Origin: Croceicoccus sp. Ery15
GTDB taxonomy: Bacteria > Pseudomonadota > Alphaproteobacteria > Sphingomonadales > Sphingomonadaceae
Length of the DNA: 64,000 bases
Assembly: GCF_020985305.1 (NCBI RefSeq)
Contig: NZ_CP087588.1
Location: 2,851,501-2,915,500, forward strand
Direction: 5' to 3'
Positions within the stretch are counted from its first letter, which is position 1. Every line of letters begins with the position of its first letter. The position numbers were made by a program, and so were the translations under genes. The notes under the pieces are model-generated. The model did not search any database. It saw only the letters and a list, made by a program, of their open reading frames with translations, and had not been told where the DNA came from. Of this stretch, positions 26,729 through 35,677 are shown piece after piece.

Positions 26729-27855
26729 GCGGGGAAGAGTTCCGACAGGCCCAGCATCCGGTCGTTCAGCGTATTCTGCTGTGCCGCCGTGCTGTAACCC
26801 AGTCGCACGATCGTCAGTTTCTGCGACGGCACGACCAGCAGAAATTGTCCGCGATGGCCCAGCGCCGCGACCGCGTCCGATGGTCCGCGGCCGCCGAAAA
26901 CGACCGCATCGCGACCTTCTTCGCGCACATGATTGCGCCATAAATGCGCGCCATAGGCACCGTCCGACGGGTTTTTGCCACCCATAAAGCGTATCCAGCC
27001 GCGCGGCACGACCGATACGCCGTCATAGCTGCCGCCCCGCCGGATCAGCTCCCCGATCCTGCCCCAGTCGCGTGCGCCGGCATGGAACATGGCGCCGCCG
27101 ATCAGCGTGCCGCGCGCATCATATTCGCCGCGCATCGTGGTCAGGCCCAGCGGCTCGTATAACCGGCTTTGCAGCCAGCCCTGCATCGCCGCCTGCCGAA
27201 CGGCGGGCTCCCTGCTTTGCGTCAGCGTATCGGTCGCGATTTCGGACAGGATTTGCGTGTCCGCCGTCGAATAGGCGAATTGCGATCCCGCATCGTGATC
27301 CAGCGGCTGGGTCAGCGCGTAATGCGCCATGTCGTCGCGCCCGTCGCGATACAACATGCGCGCCGCATCGCTGGCATAGGCAGGCTGCGCAGTTTCACGA
27401 TGCCGCAGGCCCGATCGCATTTGCAGCAGATGGCGCAGGGTAATCGCCCCGCGCGGATCGCCGCTGCGCTCCCAGCGCGCGACGGGGGCCGGTGCGTCGA
27501 GCGCGAGCGAGCCGTCGGCCACCATCATGCCGACGATCAATCCCGTGACAGTCTTCGACAGCGACCAGCCCAGTTGCGGCACATCGGGACCGAACCCTTC
27601 GCCATAACGTTCCGCGACCGGCTTGCCGTCATGGATCACCAGCAGGGCGCGGGTTTCGCCGACCGCCTCTTCGTCGAACAGGCCATCGATCGCATAAGCG
27701 AGCGCCGTGCGATTGGCGGCGGGCGTGTCCGCCACGGCAGCCAGCGATTCGTCGGACGGCGGCGCAATCTCTTCCCCGCCCGATCCGCATGCGGATAGCG
27801 AAATCACGGCGGCAAACACGGCCACCCACTTGTAGCGGGACAAAGCGCAAGGCAT
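26722..27855 (-). CDS. Serine hydrolase, beta-lactamase (class C)-like lipoprotein
   Basis: From ATG 27855, 377 residues. The N-terminus ends in lipobox SLSAC (Cys23), so it is probably membrane-attached in the periplasm. The beta-lactamase/EstB-type fold shows SxxK in WSLSKTVTG with the nucleophilic Ser, a YST at the position of the second motif (QFAYSTAD, rather than Tyr-x-Asn), and GHRGQFLLVVP where class C enzymes have Lys-Thr-Gly, which suggests an esterase or peptidase rather than an antibiotic lactamase. Substrate unknown. The open frame upstream is low quality and discarded. Convergent with the PhzF-like gene, divergent from the gene at 27901. Confidence 0.86.
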   Translation of the reverse strand: MPCALSRYKWVAVFAAVISLSACGSGGEEIAPPSDESLAAVADTPAANRTALAYAIDGLFDEEAVGETRALLVIHDGKPVAERYGEGFGPDVPQLGWSLSKTVTGLIVGMMVADGSLALDAPAPVARWERSGDPRGAITLRHLLQMRSGLRHRETAQPAYASDAARMLYRDGRDDMAHYALTQPLDHDAGSQFAYSTADTQILSEIATDTLTQSREPAVRQAAMQGWLQSRLYEPLGLTTMRGEYDARGTLIGGAMFHAGARDWGRIGELIRRGGSYDGVSVVPRGWIRFMGGKNPSDGAYGAHLWRNHVREEGRDAVVFGGRGPSDAVAALGHRGQFLLVVPSQKLTIVRLGYSTAAQQNTLNDRMLGLSELFPAQ

Positions 27856-27900
27856 CAGGCGCGCCTGATCCGCCCGCGCCCATCGAAAGGCAAGACCGAA

Positions 27901-28263
27901 TTGAGCAGCCCTGTGGAAACGAAGCCAAAGCGCAATCCCGCATGGAAACGGCGGTTGTGGCAGGTGGTGCCGGTCGCGGTGTTGACCGGCTTTGCCGCCG
28001 CGGCATTCGTCTGGGGGCCGGGCATGGCTGCCGAAGCGCAGGCGGGCACCGATTTTGGCGCGCGCATCGCCTGTTCCTGCCATTACGTTGCGGGGCGGCC
28101 CATCGACCAGTGCCGCGCCGATTTCGAACCGGGCATGACCATGGTGCGCCTCTCGGTGGACCAGGAAGCGCAGGAAGTGACTGCCAGCGTTCCCATGTTG
28201 GCATCGACCCGCGCGCGCTATCGCGAAGGTTGGGGCTGCGTGCTCGAACAATGGTCCGGTTGA
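27901..28263 (+). CDS. Hypothetical single-pass membrane protein
   Basis: A 120-residue protein with a basic N-terminus (KPKRNPAWKRRLW), one transmembrane segment (about residues 22-42) and a small periplasmic part with cysteines in ARIACSCHYVAG, IDQCRADF and GWGCVLEQW, four in all, possibly disulfide-bonded. I do not recognise the family. Divergent from the serine hydrolase with only 45 bases between starts, a pairing that may reflect a shared function. The start is TTG at 27901 (AAAGG about 11 bases upstream); a GTG at 27913 is an alternative. Confidence 0.65.
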   Translation: MSSPVETKPKRNPAWKRRLWQVVPVAVLTGFAAAAFVWGPGMAAEAQAGTDFGARIACSCHYVAGRPIDQCRADFEPGMTMVRLSVDQEAQEVTASVPMLASTRARYREGWGCVLEQWSG

Positions 28264-28283
28264 GGGAATTCGGCTGAGCGGGA

Positions 28284-29462
28284 TCACCCTGCCGCGAAGG
28301 TTTCCTCGATCCAGCCGCCGCCGATCACGCGGTCGCCCGCATAGATCACCGCTGCCTGCCCCGGCGCGACGCCATATTCGGGCTGCGCAAAGCGGATGCG
28401 CACCTCGTGTCCCCCACCCAAAGCGCCTTCCAGCGTGACGGGCACGGGTTTGGCCAGCGACCGGACCTTGGCCGTCAGCCCGCTGGCGGGCACGGGGCCG
28501 ATGCGGTTCGTTTCGATCACGCGCATCGCACCCACGGCGAGCAGGCGTTTCGGCCCGACGACGACGGCATTGTTTTCGGCATCGATGCGGATGACATAAA
28601 GCGGTTCGGGCTGCCCGCCGATTTCGATCCCGCGGCGTTGGCCGACGGTGTAGTGCACGATGCCGCGATGGCGGCCCAGCACATCACCGGTTTCGGCATG
28701 GACGATATCGCCCGCATCGCCCGCCTCGGGCCGCAGCTTTTTGACCAGCGAGGCATAATCGCCATCGGGCACGAAGCAGATGTCCTGACTATCGGGCTTG
28801 GCCGCGACGCCAAGGCCGAGCGATTGCGCGATGCGGCGCACTTCGGGCTTGGGCAGGCCGCCCAGCGGGAAGCGCAGAAAGTCCAGCTGGTCTTCGGTCG
28901 TTGCGTACAGGAAATAGCTCTGGTCGCGGGCCGGATCGTGCGCGCGGTGCATTTCCGGCCCCGCTTCGCCCGTCACGCGACGAACGTAATGGCCGGTGGC
29001 AAGACAATCCGCGCCCAGATCGCGCGCCATCTTGAACAGATCGGTGAATTTCGGCCCCATATTGCAGCGGATGCATGGGATGGGCGTGCGGCCCTGCAGA
29101 TATTCGTCGGCAAAACCGTCGATCACCGATTCGCGGAAGCTGCTTTCGTGGTCGAAGACGTAATGCGCGATGCCCAGCCGGTCGGCCACCGCGCGCGCGT
29201 CGCGGATATCGTCGCCCGCGCAGCACGCGCCCTTGCGCTTGACCGCTTCGCCATGATCGTAAAGCTGCAGCGTGACGCCGATCACCTCGGCCCCGCTTTG
29301 CGCTGCAAGGGCCGCAACGACCGACGAATCGACACCGCCCGACATGGCGACGACGATGCGCCGCTGCGACAGCGGGGCGGGCAGGTCGAACAGGGCGGCC
29401 GGGTCCAGACTGGTCGCCGCATCGGCCGAATCGACTGGCGAAGGGGTAACGGGGGCATTCAT
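28284..29462 (-). CDS. mnmA: tRNA-specific 2-thiouridylase
   Basis: A 392-residue enzyme that thiolates U34 in the anticodon of Lys, Glu and Gln tRNAs, using ATP and a persulfide relay. The ATP-pyrophosphatase PP-loop [12 protein letters not shown] lies near residue 38; the first catalytic Cys is in [15 protein letters not shown] and the second in [21 protein letters not shown] and GPKRLL lie in the tRNA-binding central domain. Length is a little above E. coli MnmA owing to an N-terminal Ala/Pro-rich extension. ATG at 29462 is the first plausible start; the open frame further upstream encodes an implausible extension. Divergent from the gene preceding sciP. Confidence 0.95.
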   Translation of the reverse strand: MNAPVTPSPVDSADAATSLDPAALFDLPAPLSQRRIVVAMSGGVDSSVVAALAAQSGAEVIGVTLQLYDHGEAVKRKGACCAGDDIRDARAVADRLGIAHYVFDHESSFRESVIDGFADEYLQGRTPIPCIRCNMGPKFTDLFKMARDLGADCLATGHYVRRVTGEAGPEMHRAHDPARDQSYFLYATTEDQLDFLRFPLGGLPKPEVRRIAQSLGLGVAAKPDSQDICFVPDGDYASLVKKLRPEAGDAGDIVHAETGDVLGRHRGIVHYTVGQRRGIEIGGQPEPLYVIRIDAENNAVVVGPKRLLAVGAMRVIETNRIGPVPASGLTAKVRSLAKPVPVTLEGALGGGHEVRIRFAQPEYGVAPGQAAVIYAGDRVIGGGWIEETFAAG

Positions 29463-29577
29463 GATGAGCGGCCCATACACCGATGCCCGCCTGCGACAAA
29501 CCGCCGAAAAGCGCAGGCCTTGGCCGCGTCGCCGCAAAGTGGCGCCAGCGTTTACGTTTTGTTGACCAACTGCAGCC

Positions 29578-30063
29578 ATGGTGAACTCCATGTTCGCCAA
29601 GTTTCCCAAGCTGTCGCGCACGCAACCGGATTTTCCCGGCGCGGATGGCATAGAAGGGCCGACACCGACCGAAGTTCGCGAACAACTTTCTGACAGTTTC
29701 GACCTGGTCGCGCATGAGGCTGCCGGTCACGGCGCCCGTTCGCTCGACTGGCATTCGCTGCGGGCGAAGCTGAGCGCGGAGCGCGATTTGCGCGGCGCGC
29801 TAAAGGGTGAGAACGAGGCGATGGCCAGCTGGATCCGTGCCGATGGCAGCTTCGACCCCCGCGCGGCCGAGGCGCTGTGCGGCCATGCAAACCCGCATCA
29901 TCCGCCGTTTCAGGATGTGGCTGCCGCCGTCTCGGATGAAAATTTTCACATTGCGCAGGGTCGTTTACCCGATCCTAAGCCTTCGCAATCTATCACCGGG
30001 TCGGGATGCAGCGTGTCGGCGGATGACGGCACATCGGCATCAGGGTTGAGTGTTGAGGATTAG
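29578..30063 (+). CDS. Hypothetical protein directly abutting sciP
   Basis: A 161-residue soluble protein that I do not recognise. The middle third (residues 30-85) is helical with [23 protein letters not shown]; the end is Ser-rich and probably disordered ([15 protein letters not shown]). No signal peptide or domain motif is apparent. Its TAG stop is immediately followed by the ATG of sciP with no gap, and the ribosome site for sciP (GAGG) lies inside its final codons, so the two are very likely co-transcribed. That context suggests, but does not show, a role tied to cell-cycle transcription. ATG at 29578; a second ATG four codons later is possible. Confidence 0.7.
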   Translation: MVNSMFAKFPKLSRTQPDFPGADGIEGPTPTEVREQLSDSFDLVAHEAAGHGARSLDWHSLRAKLSAERDLRGALKGENEAMASWIRADGSFDPRAAEALCGHANPHHPPFQDVAAAVSDENFHIAQGRLPDPKPSQSITGSGCSVSADDGTSASGLSVED

Positions 30064-30363
30064 ATGATCGAGAACCAGGACATCAGGCCATCAATGGTGA
30101 TCGGACCGCTTGGCGAGCCGCTCACGATTGACGACCTGCCCCCTCCTTCCACCAAAAGGTGGGTTGTGCGGCGCAAGGCCGAAGTGGTGGCTGCCGTCAA
30201 CGGCGGTTTGTTGTCGATCGACGATGCGTGCGAACGCTATGATCTGACGCTGGAGGAATTCGCCTCTTGGCAGCGCGCGGTCGAACGCTCGGGCATGAAG
30301 GGCCTGCGCGTCACGCGAATCCAGCATTATCGCGACCTTTACGAGCGGCAAATGAAATACTGA
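30064..30363 (+). CDS. sciP: CtrA inhibitor SciP (DUF1153)
   Basis: A 99-residue protein with the compact helix-turn-helix of the DUF1153/SciP family: the N-terminal VIGPLGEPLTIDDLPPP, the basic segment KRWVVRRKAEVVAAVNGGLLS, and DACERYDLTLEEFASWQRAVERSG leading to LRVTRIQHYRD. In Caulobacter SciP blocks transcription activation by CtrA, tying gene expression to the cell cycle; the same role is inferred here. The start follows the previous stop without a gap. A glsB-type gene with a predicted stress-sigma promoter follows about 100 bases later and is probably a separate transcript. Confidence 0.92.
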   Translation: MIENQDIRPSMVIGPLGEPLTIDDLPPPSTKRWVVRRKAEVVAAVNGGLLSIDDACERYDLTLEEFASWQRAVERSGMKGLRVTRIQHYRDLYERQMKY

Positions 30364-30409
30364 TTCCCAAGTCTGACGAAAATCGCGGACAGAATCTTTC
30401 AATTCCAAA

Positions 30410-30434
30410 GGAACATCCGGCCTGATACGCCGTT
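30410..30434 (+). promoter_or_regulatory. Predicted EcfG-type general stress promoter of glsB
   Basis: GGAAC at 30410-30414, a 16-base spacer, then CGTT at 30431-30434 matches the published consensus of the alphaproteobacterial general stress response sigma factor EcfG (GGAAC-N16/17-CGTT). It lies 30 bases before the GTG start of the glsB-type stress gene, leaving room for the AGAGGAG ribosome site. Position, spacing and target gene all agree. Confidence 0.65.
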
Positions 30435-30464
30435 CATCCTCCAGCAACTAAGAGGAGAACTGCC

Positions 30465-30731
30465 GTGGGTTGGATTATTGCGCTTATCGTGGGCGGTGTT
30501 GCCGGCTGGCTGGCCAGCATGGTCATGAACCGCGATGCATCGATGGGCATTTTCTGGAACATCGTCGTCGGCTGCGTCGGATCGCTGATCGGTAATGCGC
30601 TGGCCGGACCGCTGTTCGGCGTTCAGGGCACCGTTCAGGCGTTTTCGCTGACCGGCCTGATCATCGCGTTTGTCGGTGCGGTCGTTCTGCTGGCCATCGT
30701 GAATCTGGTCCAGCGCGGGCGCGTCCGCTAA
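30465..30731 (+). CDS. GlsB/YeaQ/YmgE family stress response membrane protein
   Basis: An 88-residue inner-membrane protein with three helices and the family pattern GWIIALIVGGVAGWLASMVM, GIFWNIVVGCVGSLIGN and GLIIAFVGAVVLLAIVNLV. Members are small transglycosylase-associated-type proteins induced by stress; molecular function is unknown. Start GTG at 30465, with a strong AGAGGAG site 5-6 bases upstream. Regulation: a clear EcfG-type promoter lies just upstream. Two hairpins follow, the second with a U-tract. Confidence 0.92.
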   Translation: MGWIIALIVGGVAGWLASMVMNRDASMGIFWNIVVGCVGSLIGNALAGPLFGVQGTVQAFSLTGLIIAFVGAVVLLAIVNLVQRGRVR

Positions 30732-30768
30732 CACTTCGCAACACTCGCAAAGGGACGAACGTTCAATT

Positions 30769-30802
30769 CTGCTCTGCGAAACGCAATTGTTTCGCAGAGC
30801 AG
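30769..30802. repeat. Perfect 14-base inverted repeat after glsB
   Basis: CTGCTCTGCGAAAC (30769-30782) and its exact reverse complement (30789-30802) enclose a six-base loop GCAATT. The stem is strong but there is no run of T on either side, so it is not a textbook terminator; it may protect the transcript 3' end or be a protein-binding palindrome. Confidence 0.75.
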
Positions 30803-30829
30803 CAAGTGATAACAGCCGAAATCATCGGT

Positions 30830-30863
30830 GGGCTCCGTGGTGACTGCGGAGCCCGTCGTTTTT
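30830..30863 (+). terminator. Rho-independent terminator downstream of glsB
   Basis: Eight-base stem GGGCTCCG (30830-30837) with CGGAGCCC (30847-30854), a nine-base loop, then GTCGTTTTT. It ends the glsB transcript and isolates it from the RND efflux operon. Confidence 0.75.
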
Positions 30864-30978
30864 CGGCGCAAGTGCCTCGGTTCAGATCGGGCGCCCAAGC
30901 CATCAACCGCCAGCCGCCGGGAACGGCTGGTGTGTTCATACAGCCGCTTGGGGACGGGCGGCAGCAGGCGACCGACAA

Positions 30979-32190
30979 ATGAATTACGACAGGTCCATAG
31001 AGACTGAAGGGGCGATTCCAGCAATGCATGACCGGATCGTCGATAGCGACTATTCCGATCTGGGCACGACGGAAGAGGATGGAGGCCGCAAGAAGCGGTT
31101 CGTCCTGATCGCTGTGGTTGGCGCATTGGCACTGGCAGCGGTGGTCGGTTTCCTGATCTGGCGCAGTTCGATCGCACCGGCCGAAACCGAAATGCAGGTC
31201 CCCATCGTCAGCGTCGCGGTTCCCGGTAAGACCACCGTTTCGGGCGAGATTACCGCCACCGGCACATTGGCCGCGCGCCGCCCCATGCCTGTCGGTTCAG
31301 TGGGCGAGGGCGGATCGGTCGTCGATGTCATGGTCGATGCGGGCGACTGGGTCCGTGCCGGACAGGTTCTGGCCGTGATCGACCGTTCGGTGCAAAGCCG
31401 TCAAGCCGAAGCTCAGGCCGCGCAGGTGCAAGTGGCCCGCGCCGATGCCGAGCTGGCGCAGGCCAATCTCGACCGTGCGTTAAAGCTGGTTGATCGCGGA
31501 TTTATATCGACTGCCGATGTCGACCGGCTGACCGCCACCCGCGATGCCGCCAATGCCCGCGTCCGCGTGGCAGAGGCGACCCTTGGCGAATTGCGCGCTC
31601 GCAATGCGCGCCTGAATATCGTGGCGCCTGCGGGCGGCCTGGTGCTGGAACGCAATGTCGAGCGTGGGCAGGTCGTCGGCGGTGGCGGAAGCCCGCTGTT
31701 CGTGCTGGCGCGCGGGGGCGAGATGGAGCTGAACGCCCGTATCGGTGAAGGCGATCTGGCACGGTTGTCGGTGGGCGTCCCTGCCGAAGTGACGCCGGTG
31801 GGCGGCAAGCAGGTCTTTACCGGGCAGGTCTGGCAATTGTCGCCGACCATCGACGAAACGTCGCGTCAGGGCGTGGCGCGTATTGCGATGCCCTATGACA
31901 AGGCGCTTCGCCCCGGCGGTTTTGCCACGGCGCGCATCACATCGGGCTCGATCACCGCACCGATCCTGCCCGAATCCGCGATCATGTCGGATGCAGAGGG
32001 CAGCTTCGTCTATGTAGTCGACACCGATAACAAGGTGGCGCGCAAGCCTGTCGAACTGGGCATGGTGACGGCCAAGGGCATCACCATCGCCGACGGTCTT
32101 GCCGGGAACGAAAAGGTCGTTCTGCGGGCAGGCGGGTTCCTCAGCCCCGGCGATGTGGTCGAGCCGACCACCGCCGAACTCGACGGCTGA
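30979..32190 (+). CDS. RND efflux system periplasmic adaptor (membrane fusion protein)
   Basis: A 403-residue HlyD/AcrA-family adaptor. One N-terminal transmembrane anchor (about residues 40-62, KKRFVLIAVVGALALAAVVGF), then a lipoyl-type half-domain (GSVGEGGSVVDVMVDAGDWVRAGQVLAVID), an alpha-hairpin rich in Ala/Gln (120-180), the second lipoyl half (LNIVAPAGGLVLERNVERGQVV), a beta-barrel, and a membrane-proximal domain. It links the inner-membrane pump to an outer-membrane channel; no channel gene is adjacent. Start uncertain: ATG 30979 or ATG 31024. Ten bases separate it from the permease gene, one operon. Confidence 0.92.
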   Translation: MNYDRSIETEGAIPAMHDRIVDSDYSDLGTTEEDGGRKKRFVLIAVVGALALAAVVGFLIWRSSIAPAETEMQVPIVSVAVPGKTTVSGEITATGTLAARRPMPVGSVGEGGSVVDVMVDAGDWVRAGQVLAVIDRSVQSRQAEAQAAQVQVARADAELAQANLDRALKLVDRGFISTADVDRLTATRDAANARVRVAEATLGELRARNARLNIVAPAGGLVLERNVERGQVVGGGGSPLFVLARGGEMELNARIGEGDLARLSVGVPAEVTPVGGKQVFTGQVWQLSPTIDETSRQGVARIAMPYDKALRPGGFATARITSGSITAPILPESAIMSDAEGSFVYVVDTDNKVARKPVELGMVTAKGITIADGLAGNEKVVLRAGGFLSPGDVVEPTTAELDG

Positions 32191-32200
32191 GGAGGGCGCG

Positions 32201-35200
32201 ATGGATCTTCGCAATATATCGGCGTGGTCGATCCGGAATCCGGTCGTCCCGATCGTACTTTTTGCAGGGCTGATGCTCGCTGGCATCGTCAGTTTTATGC
32301 GGATGGAAGTGCAGGACCAGCCGGACATCGAATTTCCGGTCGTGATCGTCGTCATCTCGCAGCCGGGCGCCGCCCCGACTGAGATCGAGAACCAGATCAC
32401 CCAGCTGGCCGAAGCCGCGATCCAGAACGTCGAAGGCGTGGTCAATATCAACTCGACCGCCAGCGAGGGTAGCTCGCAGACAGTCGTCGAGTTCGAAATC
32501 GGTGCCGATGTTGCGCAGGCAGTGAACGAGGTGAAAGCCGCGATTGATCAGATTCGCGGCGAGTTGCCCGACGGCATCCTCGAACCGCGCGTATTCCGCG
32601 CACAGACATCGTCCGATCCCATCGGATATTTCGCGGTTGCCGCGCCCGACATGACAATCGAGCAATTGAGCTGGTTCGTCGACGATACGGTGACGAAACG
32701 GCTGCTGTCGATCGACGGCATGGCCGAAGTGGGCCGCGGCGGCGGCGTCGACCGCGAAATTCTGGTCGTGCTCGATCCGGCGCGTATGCAATCGCTGGGC
32801 GTGACAGCCAGCCAGGTGAACGCACAGCTGCGCCAGCTAAACGTCGATGCCGCAGGCGGACAGGCCGAAGTCGCCGGTTCGCGCCAGTCGGTCCGTGTGC
32901 TGGGAAATGCCGAAACCGCCTATGAACTGTCGCAGATGCAGGTTCCGCTGGGTGGCGGGCGCACCGTCAGGCTGGCCGATTTCGCGACGGTCACCGACCG
33001 CTACAGCGAGATTACCTCGCTCGCCAAGGTGGGCGGGCGACAGGTGGTGACATTCTCCATCGCGCGTGCGCGCGGCGCTTCGGACGTCAGCGTTTTCGAT
33101 GCCACGATGGAACAGCTTGACCGCATTGCCGAAGAAAACCCCGGCGTGACATTCGAGACGCTGTTTACATCGGTGCCCTATACCAAGGCGCAGTATAACA
33201 GTTCGATGCATGCCATGGTGGAGGGCGCGGTGCTGGCCGTGCTGGTGGTGTTCCTGTTCCTCCGCGACTGGCGCGCGACGATCATCGCGGCCCTGGCGAT
33301 CCCGCTGTCGGCGATCCCTACATTCTATTTCATGGATTTGATGGGCTTTACGCTCAATTCGCTGTCCTTGCTGGCCCTTGGGCTGGTCGCGGGGGTGCTG
33401 GTCGACGATGCCATTGTGGAGATCGAGAATATCGTTCGCCACATGCGCATGGGCAAAAGCGCCTATCAGGCGTCGATCGATGCGGCGGACGAAATCGGGC
33501 TGGCCGTGGTGGCCACCACTTTCTCCATCGTGGCGGTGTTCCTGCCCGTTGGTCTGATGGGCGGGGTGCCCGGACAGTTCTTCAAGAATTTCGGCCTGAC
33601 CGTCGTGGTTTCCGTGCTGATGAGCCTTGCCGTCGCGCGCATGATCACGCCGATGGTCGCGGCCTATTTCCTGAAGGCCAAGGGCCACGCCAGCCACGGC
33701 GAGGGCAAGTTGATGGACCGCTATATGGGGGTCCTTCGCTGGTCGCTCGACAATTCGAAGGCGGTGTCCCATCGCCGGACTCTGGTGCGCGAGCCGCTGC
33801 ATTTCAGCTCCGCATTGCTGGAGACGGTTTTTACGCTGCTGGTCCTTGCCGCGATCGTCGCGGGGCTCGGCGTCGGGTTTAGCCTGATCTATGGCAAGCT
33901 CGACCTCTCGGTCATATTGCCGACCAACCCCAGCACGCTGATGCAACCTTTTGTCGGCATGGCCAAGCTGCTGATCGAGGCCGTGTTCTTCATGGCCGTG
34001 ATGCTGGTGCCTGCCGTGTTCGCCTATGTCGCGGTCAAGGGGCTGGGGCTGCTGTTCCGCCTGATGGGCGGACATGTCGCGCGCTATCACGCATTCTACA
34101 CCGGTCGCTGGGCGGCACGGCTGCGCGATCATCGCCTGTGGATGGTCGGCATTGGCTTTGGGTCGCTGATCTGGTCGGTCATGCTGCTGATGTCGGTGCC
34201 GATGCAGTTCTTCCCGAACTTCAATTCCGATTTCAGCCGTATCCGTCTGGAAATGGTCCCCGGCACCACGCTGGAACAGACCGAAGCGGTGATGGACAAG
34301 GTTGCCGGCATTATTAACGAGCGCCCCGAAGTGCGAAGCGCGCTCGAGCGGGTGAACGAGGGCAATGCCCGCATGTTCATCAACCTGAAGGAAGACCGCG
34401 ACAAGACGCAGCAGGAGTTCGAGCGCGAGCTGACCCCGATGCTGCAGAATATCCCCGATGCGCGAGTGAGCTTTCAGGACATGCAGGGCGGCGGCGGCAC
34501 GGGTCGGCCGATCTCTGTGATGCTGTCAGGCTCCGATCCCGACCTGCTGGATGAAACCGCGCGCCAGCTGGCGCAGGAAATGCGCAGCATTCCGGGTGCG
34601 GTTGCTCCGCGGGTCGAGGCGGACTTGCAACGGCCCGAGCTGATCATCCGTCCGCGCGCCGAACTGGCTGCCAGCCTTGGCGTAACGACATCGGCGCTTA
34701 GCCAGACGATCCGTATCGCGACATTGGGCGATATCGACCAGAACGCCGCGCGCTTCTCTCTGTCGGACCGGCAAATCCCGATCCGCGTGCGCCTGTCCGA
34801 AACCGCGCGCCGCGATCTGGATGTGATCCGCAACCTGCCGGTGCAGACCGCATCGGGCGGTTCGGTCCCGCTGGAGCGAGTGGCGGAAATCGGTTTCGGT
34901 TCGGGGCCGACGACGATCCAGCGCTATAACCAGCACCGTCGCGTATTCGTGGGTGCCGATCTGGCGCCGGGCGTGGCCAAGGGCACGGTCGATGCGGCGG
35001 TCCAGCAATTGCCGATCATGCAGAACCTGCCCGCGGGCGTGTCCAACGCTCCGTTCGGCGCGGACCAGTGGCAGGCGGAAATGCTGAACAGCTTCGTCAT
35101 TGCGCTGGTATCGGGCATCCTGCTGGTCTTTGCCGTGCTCGTGCTGCTCTATCACCGCTTCATCTCGCCGCTGGTCAATATGGGCTCGCTGTTCCTCGCG

Positions 35201-35671
35201 CCTCTGGGCGGGGTGATCCTGCTGATCATCGTGGGGTACGAACTGTCGATGCCTGTGTTCATCGGCATTCTGATGCTGTTCGGCATCGTCGCGAAGAACT
35301 CGATCCTGCTGATCGATTTCGCGATCGAGGAAATGGCCGCTGGCGCAGGCCGCAAGGAAGCGATTGTCGAGGCGGGGCACAAGCGTGCGCAGCCGATCGT
35401 GATGACGACCGTGGCGATGACCGTCGGCATGATCCCGACGGCCATTTCGCTGACGGGCGATTCGGCATGGCGCGCGCCGATGGGCGTGGTGGTGATCGGC
35501 GGGCTGATCCTGTCGACACTGCTGACCCTGCTGATCGTGCCCGCAGGATTCAGCCTGGCCGACGGGTTCGAAAAGCGCGTCGGTCCGCTTTTGCGCAAGC
35601 GACTGCTGACTTATGATCCCTCGCACCGCCACGAAGGCGGCGGGCAAGCGGGTAGCCTGCCCGCCGAATAG
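32201..35671 (+). CDS. RND efflux pump permease with enlarged central membrane region
   Basis: A 1156-residue inner-membrane proton/drug antiporter of the AcrB/MdtC type, at least 100 residues longer than the usual 1020-1050. The start MDLRNISAWSIRNP follows GAGGAGG. Canonical parts: helix 1, porter segments (ENQITQLAEAAIQNVEGV), TM4 with GLVAGVLVDDAIVEIENI that carries the paired Asp of proton translocation, and the second-half mirror (GIVAKNSILLIDFAIEE with the Lys). Between TM6 and TM7, residues about 519-640 hold an insertion with two additional hydrophobic helices (LLETVFTLLVLAAIVAGLGV and LIEAVFFMAVMLVPAVFAYV). Substrate not predictable. Paired with the adaptor upstream. Confidence 0.93.
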   Translation: MDLRNISAWSIRNPVVPIVLFAGLMLAGIVSFMRMEVQDQPDIEFPVVIVVISQPGAAPTEIENQITQLAEAAIQNVEGVVNINSTASEGSSQTVVEFEIGADVAQAVNEVKAAIDQIRGELPDGILEPRVFRAQTSSDPIGYFAVAAPDMTIEQLSWFVDDTVTKRLLSIDGMAEVGRGGGVDREILVVLDPARMQSLGVTASQVNAQLRQLNVDAAGGQAEVAGSRQSVRVLGNAETAYELSQMQVPLGGGRTVRLADFATVTDRYSEITSLAKVGGRQVVTFSIARARGASDVSVFDATMEQLDRIAEENPGVTFETLFTSVPYTKAQYNSSMHAMVEGAVLAVLVVFLFLRDWRATIIAALAIPLSAIPTFYFMDLMGFTLNSLSLLALGLVAGVLVDDAIVEIENIVRHMRMGKSAYQASIDAADEIGLAVVATTFSIVAVFLPVGLMGGVPGQFFKNFGLTVVVSVLMSLAVARMITPMVAAYFLKAKGHASHGEGKLMDRYMGVLRWSLDNSKAVSHRRTLVREPLHFSSALLETVFTLLVLAAIVAGLGVGFSLIYGKLDLSVILPTNPSTLMQPFVGMAKLLIEAVFFMAVMLVPAVFAYVAVKGLGLLFRLMGGHVARYHAFYTGRWAARLRDHRLWMVGIGFGSLIWSVMLLMSVPMQFFPNFNSDFSRIRLEMVPGTTLEQTEAVMDKVAGIINERPEVRSALERVNEGNARMFINLKEDRDKTQQEFERELTPMLQNIPDARVSFQDMQGGGGTGRPISVMLSGSDPDLLDETARQLAQEMRSIPGAVAPRVEADLQRPELIIRPRAELAASLGVTTSALSQTIRIATLGDIDQNAARFSLSDRQIPIRVRLSETARRDLDVIRNLPVQTASGGSVPLERVAEIGFGSGPTTIQRYNQHRRVFVGADLAPGVAKGTVDAAVQQLPIMQNLPAGVSNAPFGADQWQAEMLNSFVIALVSGILLVFAVLVLLYHRFISPLVNMGSLFLAPLGGVILLIIVGYELSMPVFIGILMLFGIVAKNSILLIDFAIEEMAAGAGRKEAIVEAGHKRAQPIVMTTVAMTVGMIPTAISLTGDSAWRAPMGVVVIGGLILSTLLTLLIVPAGFSLADGFEKRVGPLLRKRLLTYDPSHRHEGGGQAGSLPAE

Positions 35672-35677
35672 GGCGGC

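Noticed and set aside
26722..27855. Antibiotic beta-lactamase gene
   Set aside because: SxxK is present, but the Tyr-x-Asn and Lys-Thr-Gly motifs are replaced; an esterase/peptidase-like serine hydrolase is more likely.
28407..29693. A 428-codon plus-strand frame opposite mnmA
   Set aside because: Shadow of mnmA; no domain and no ribosome site.
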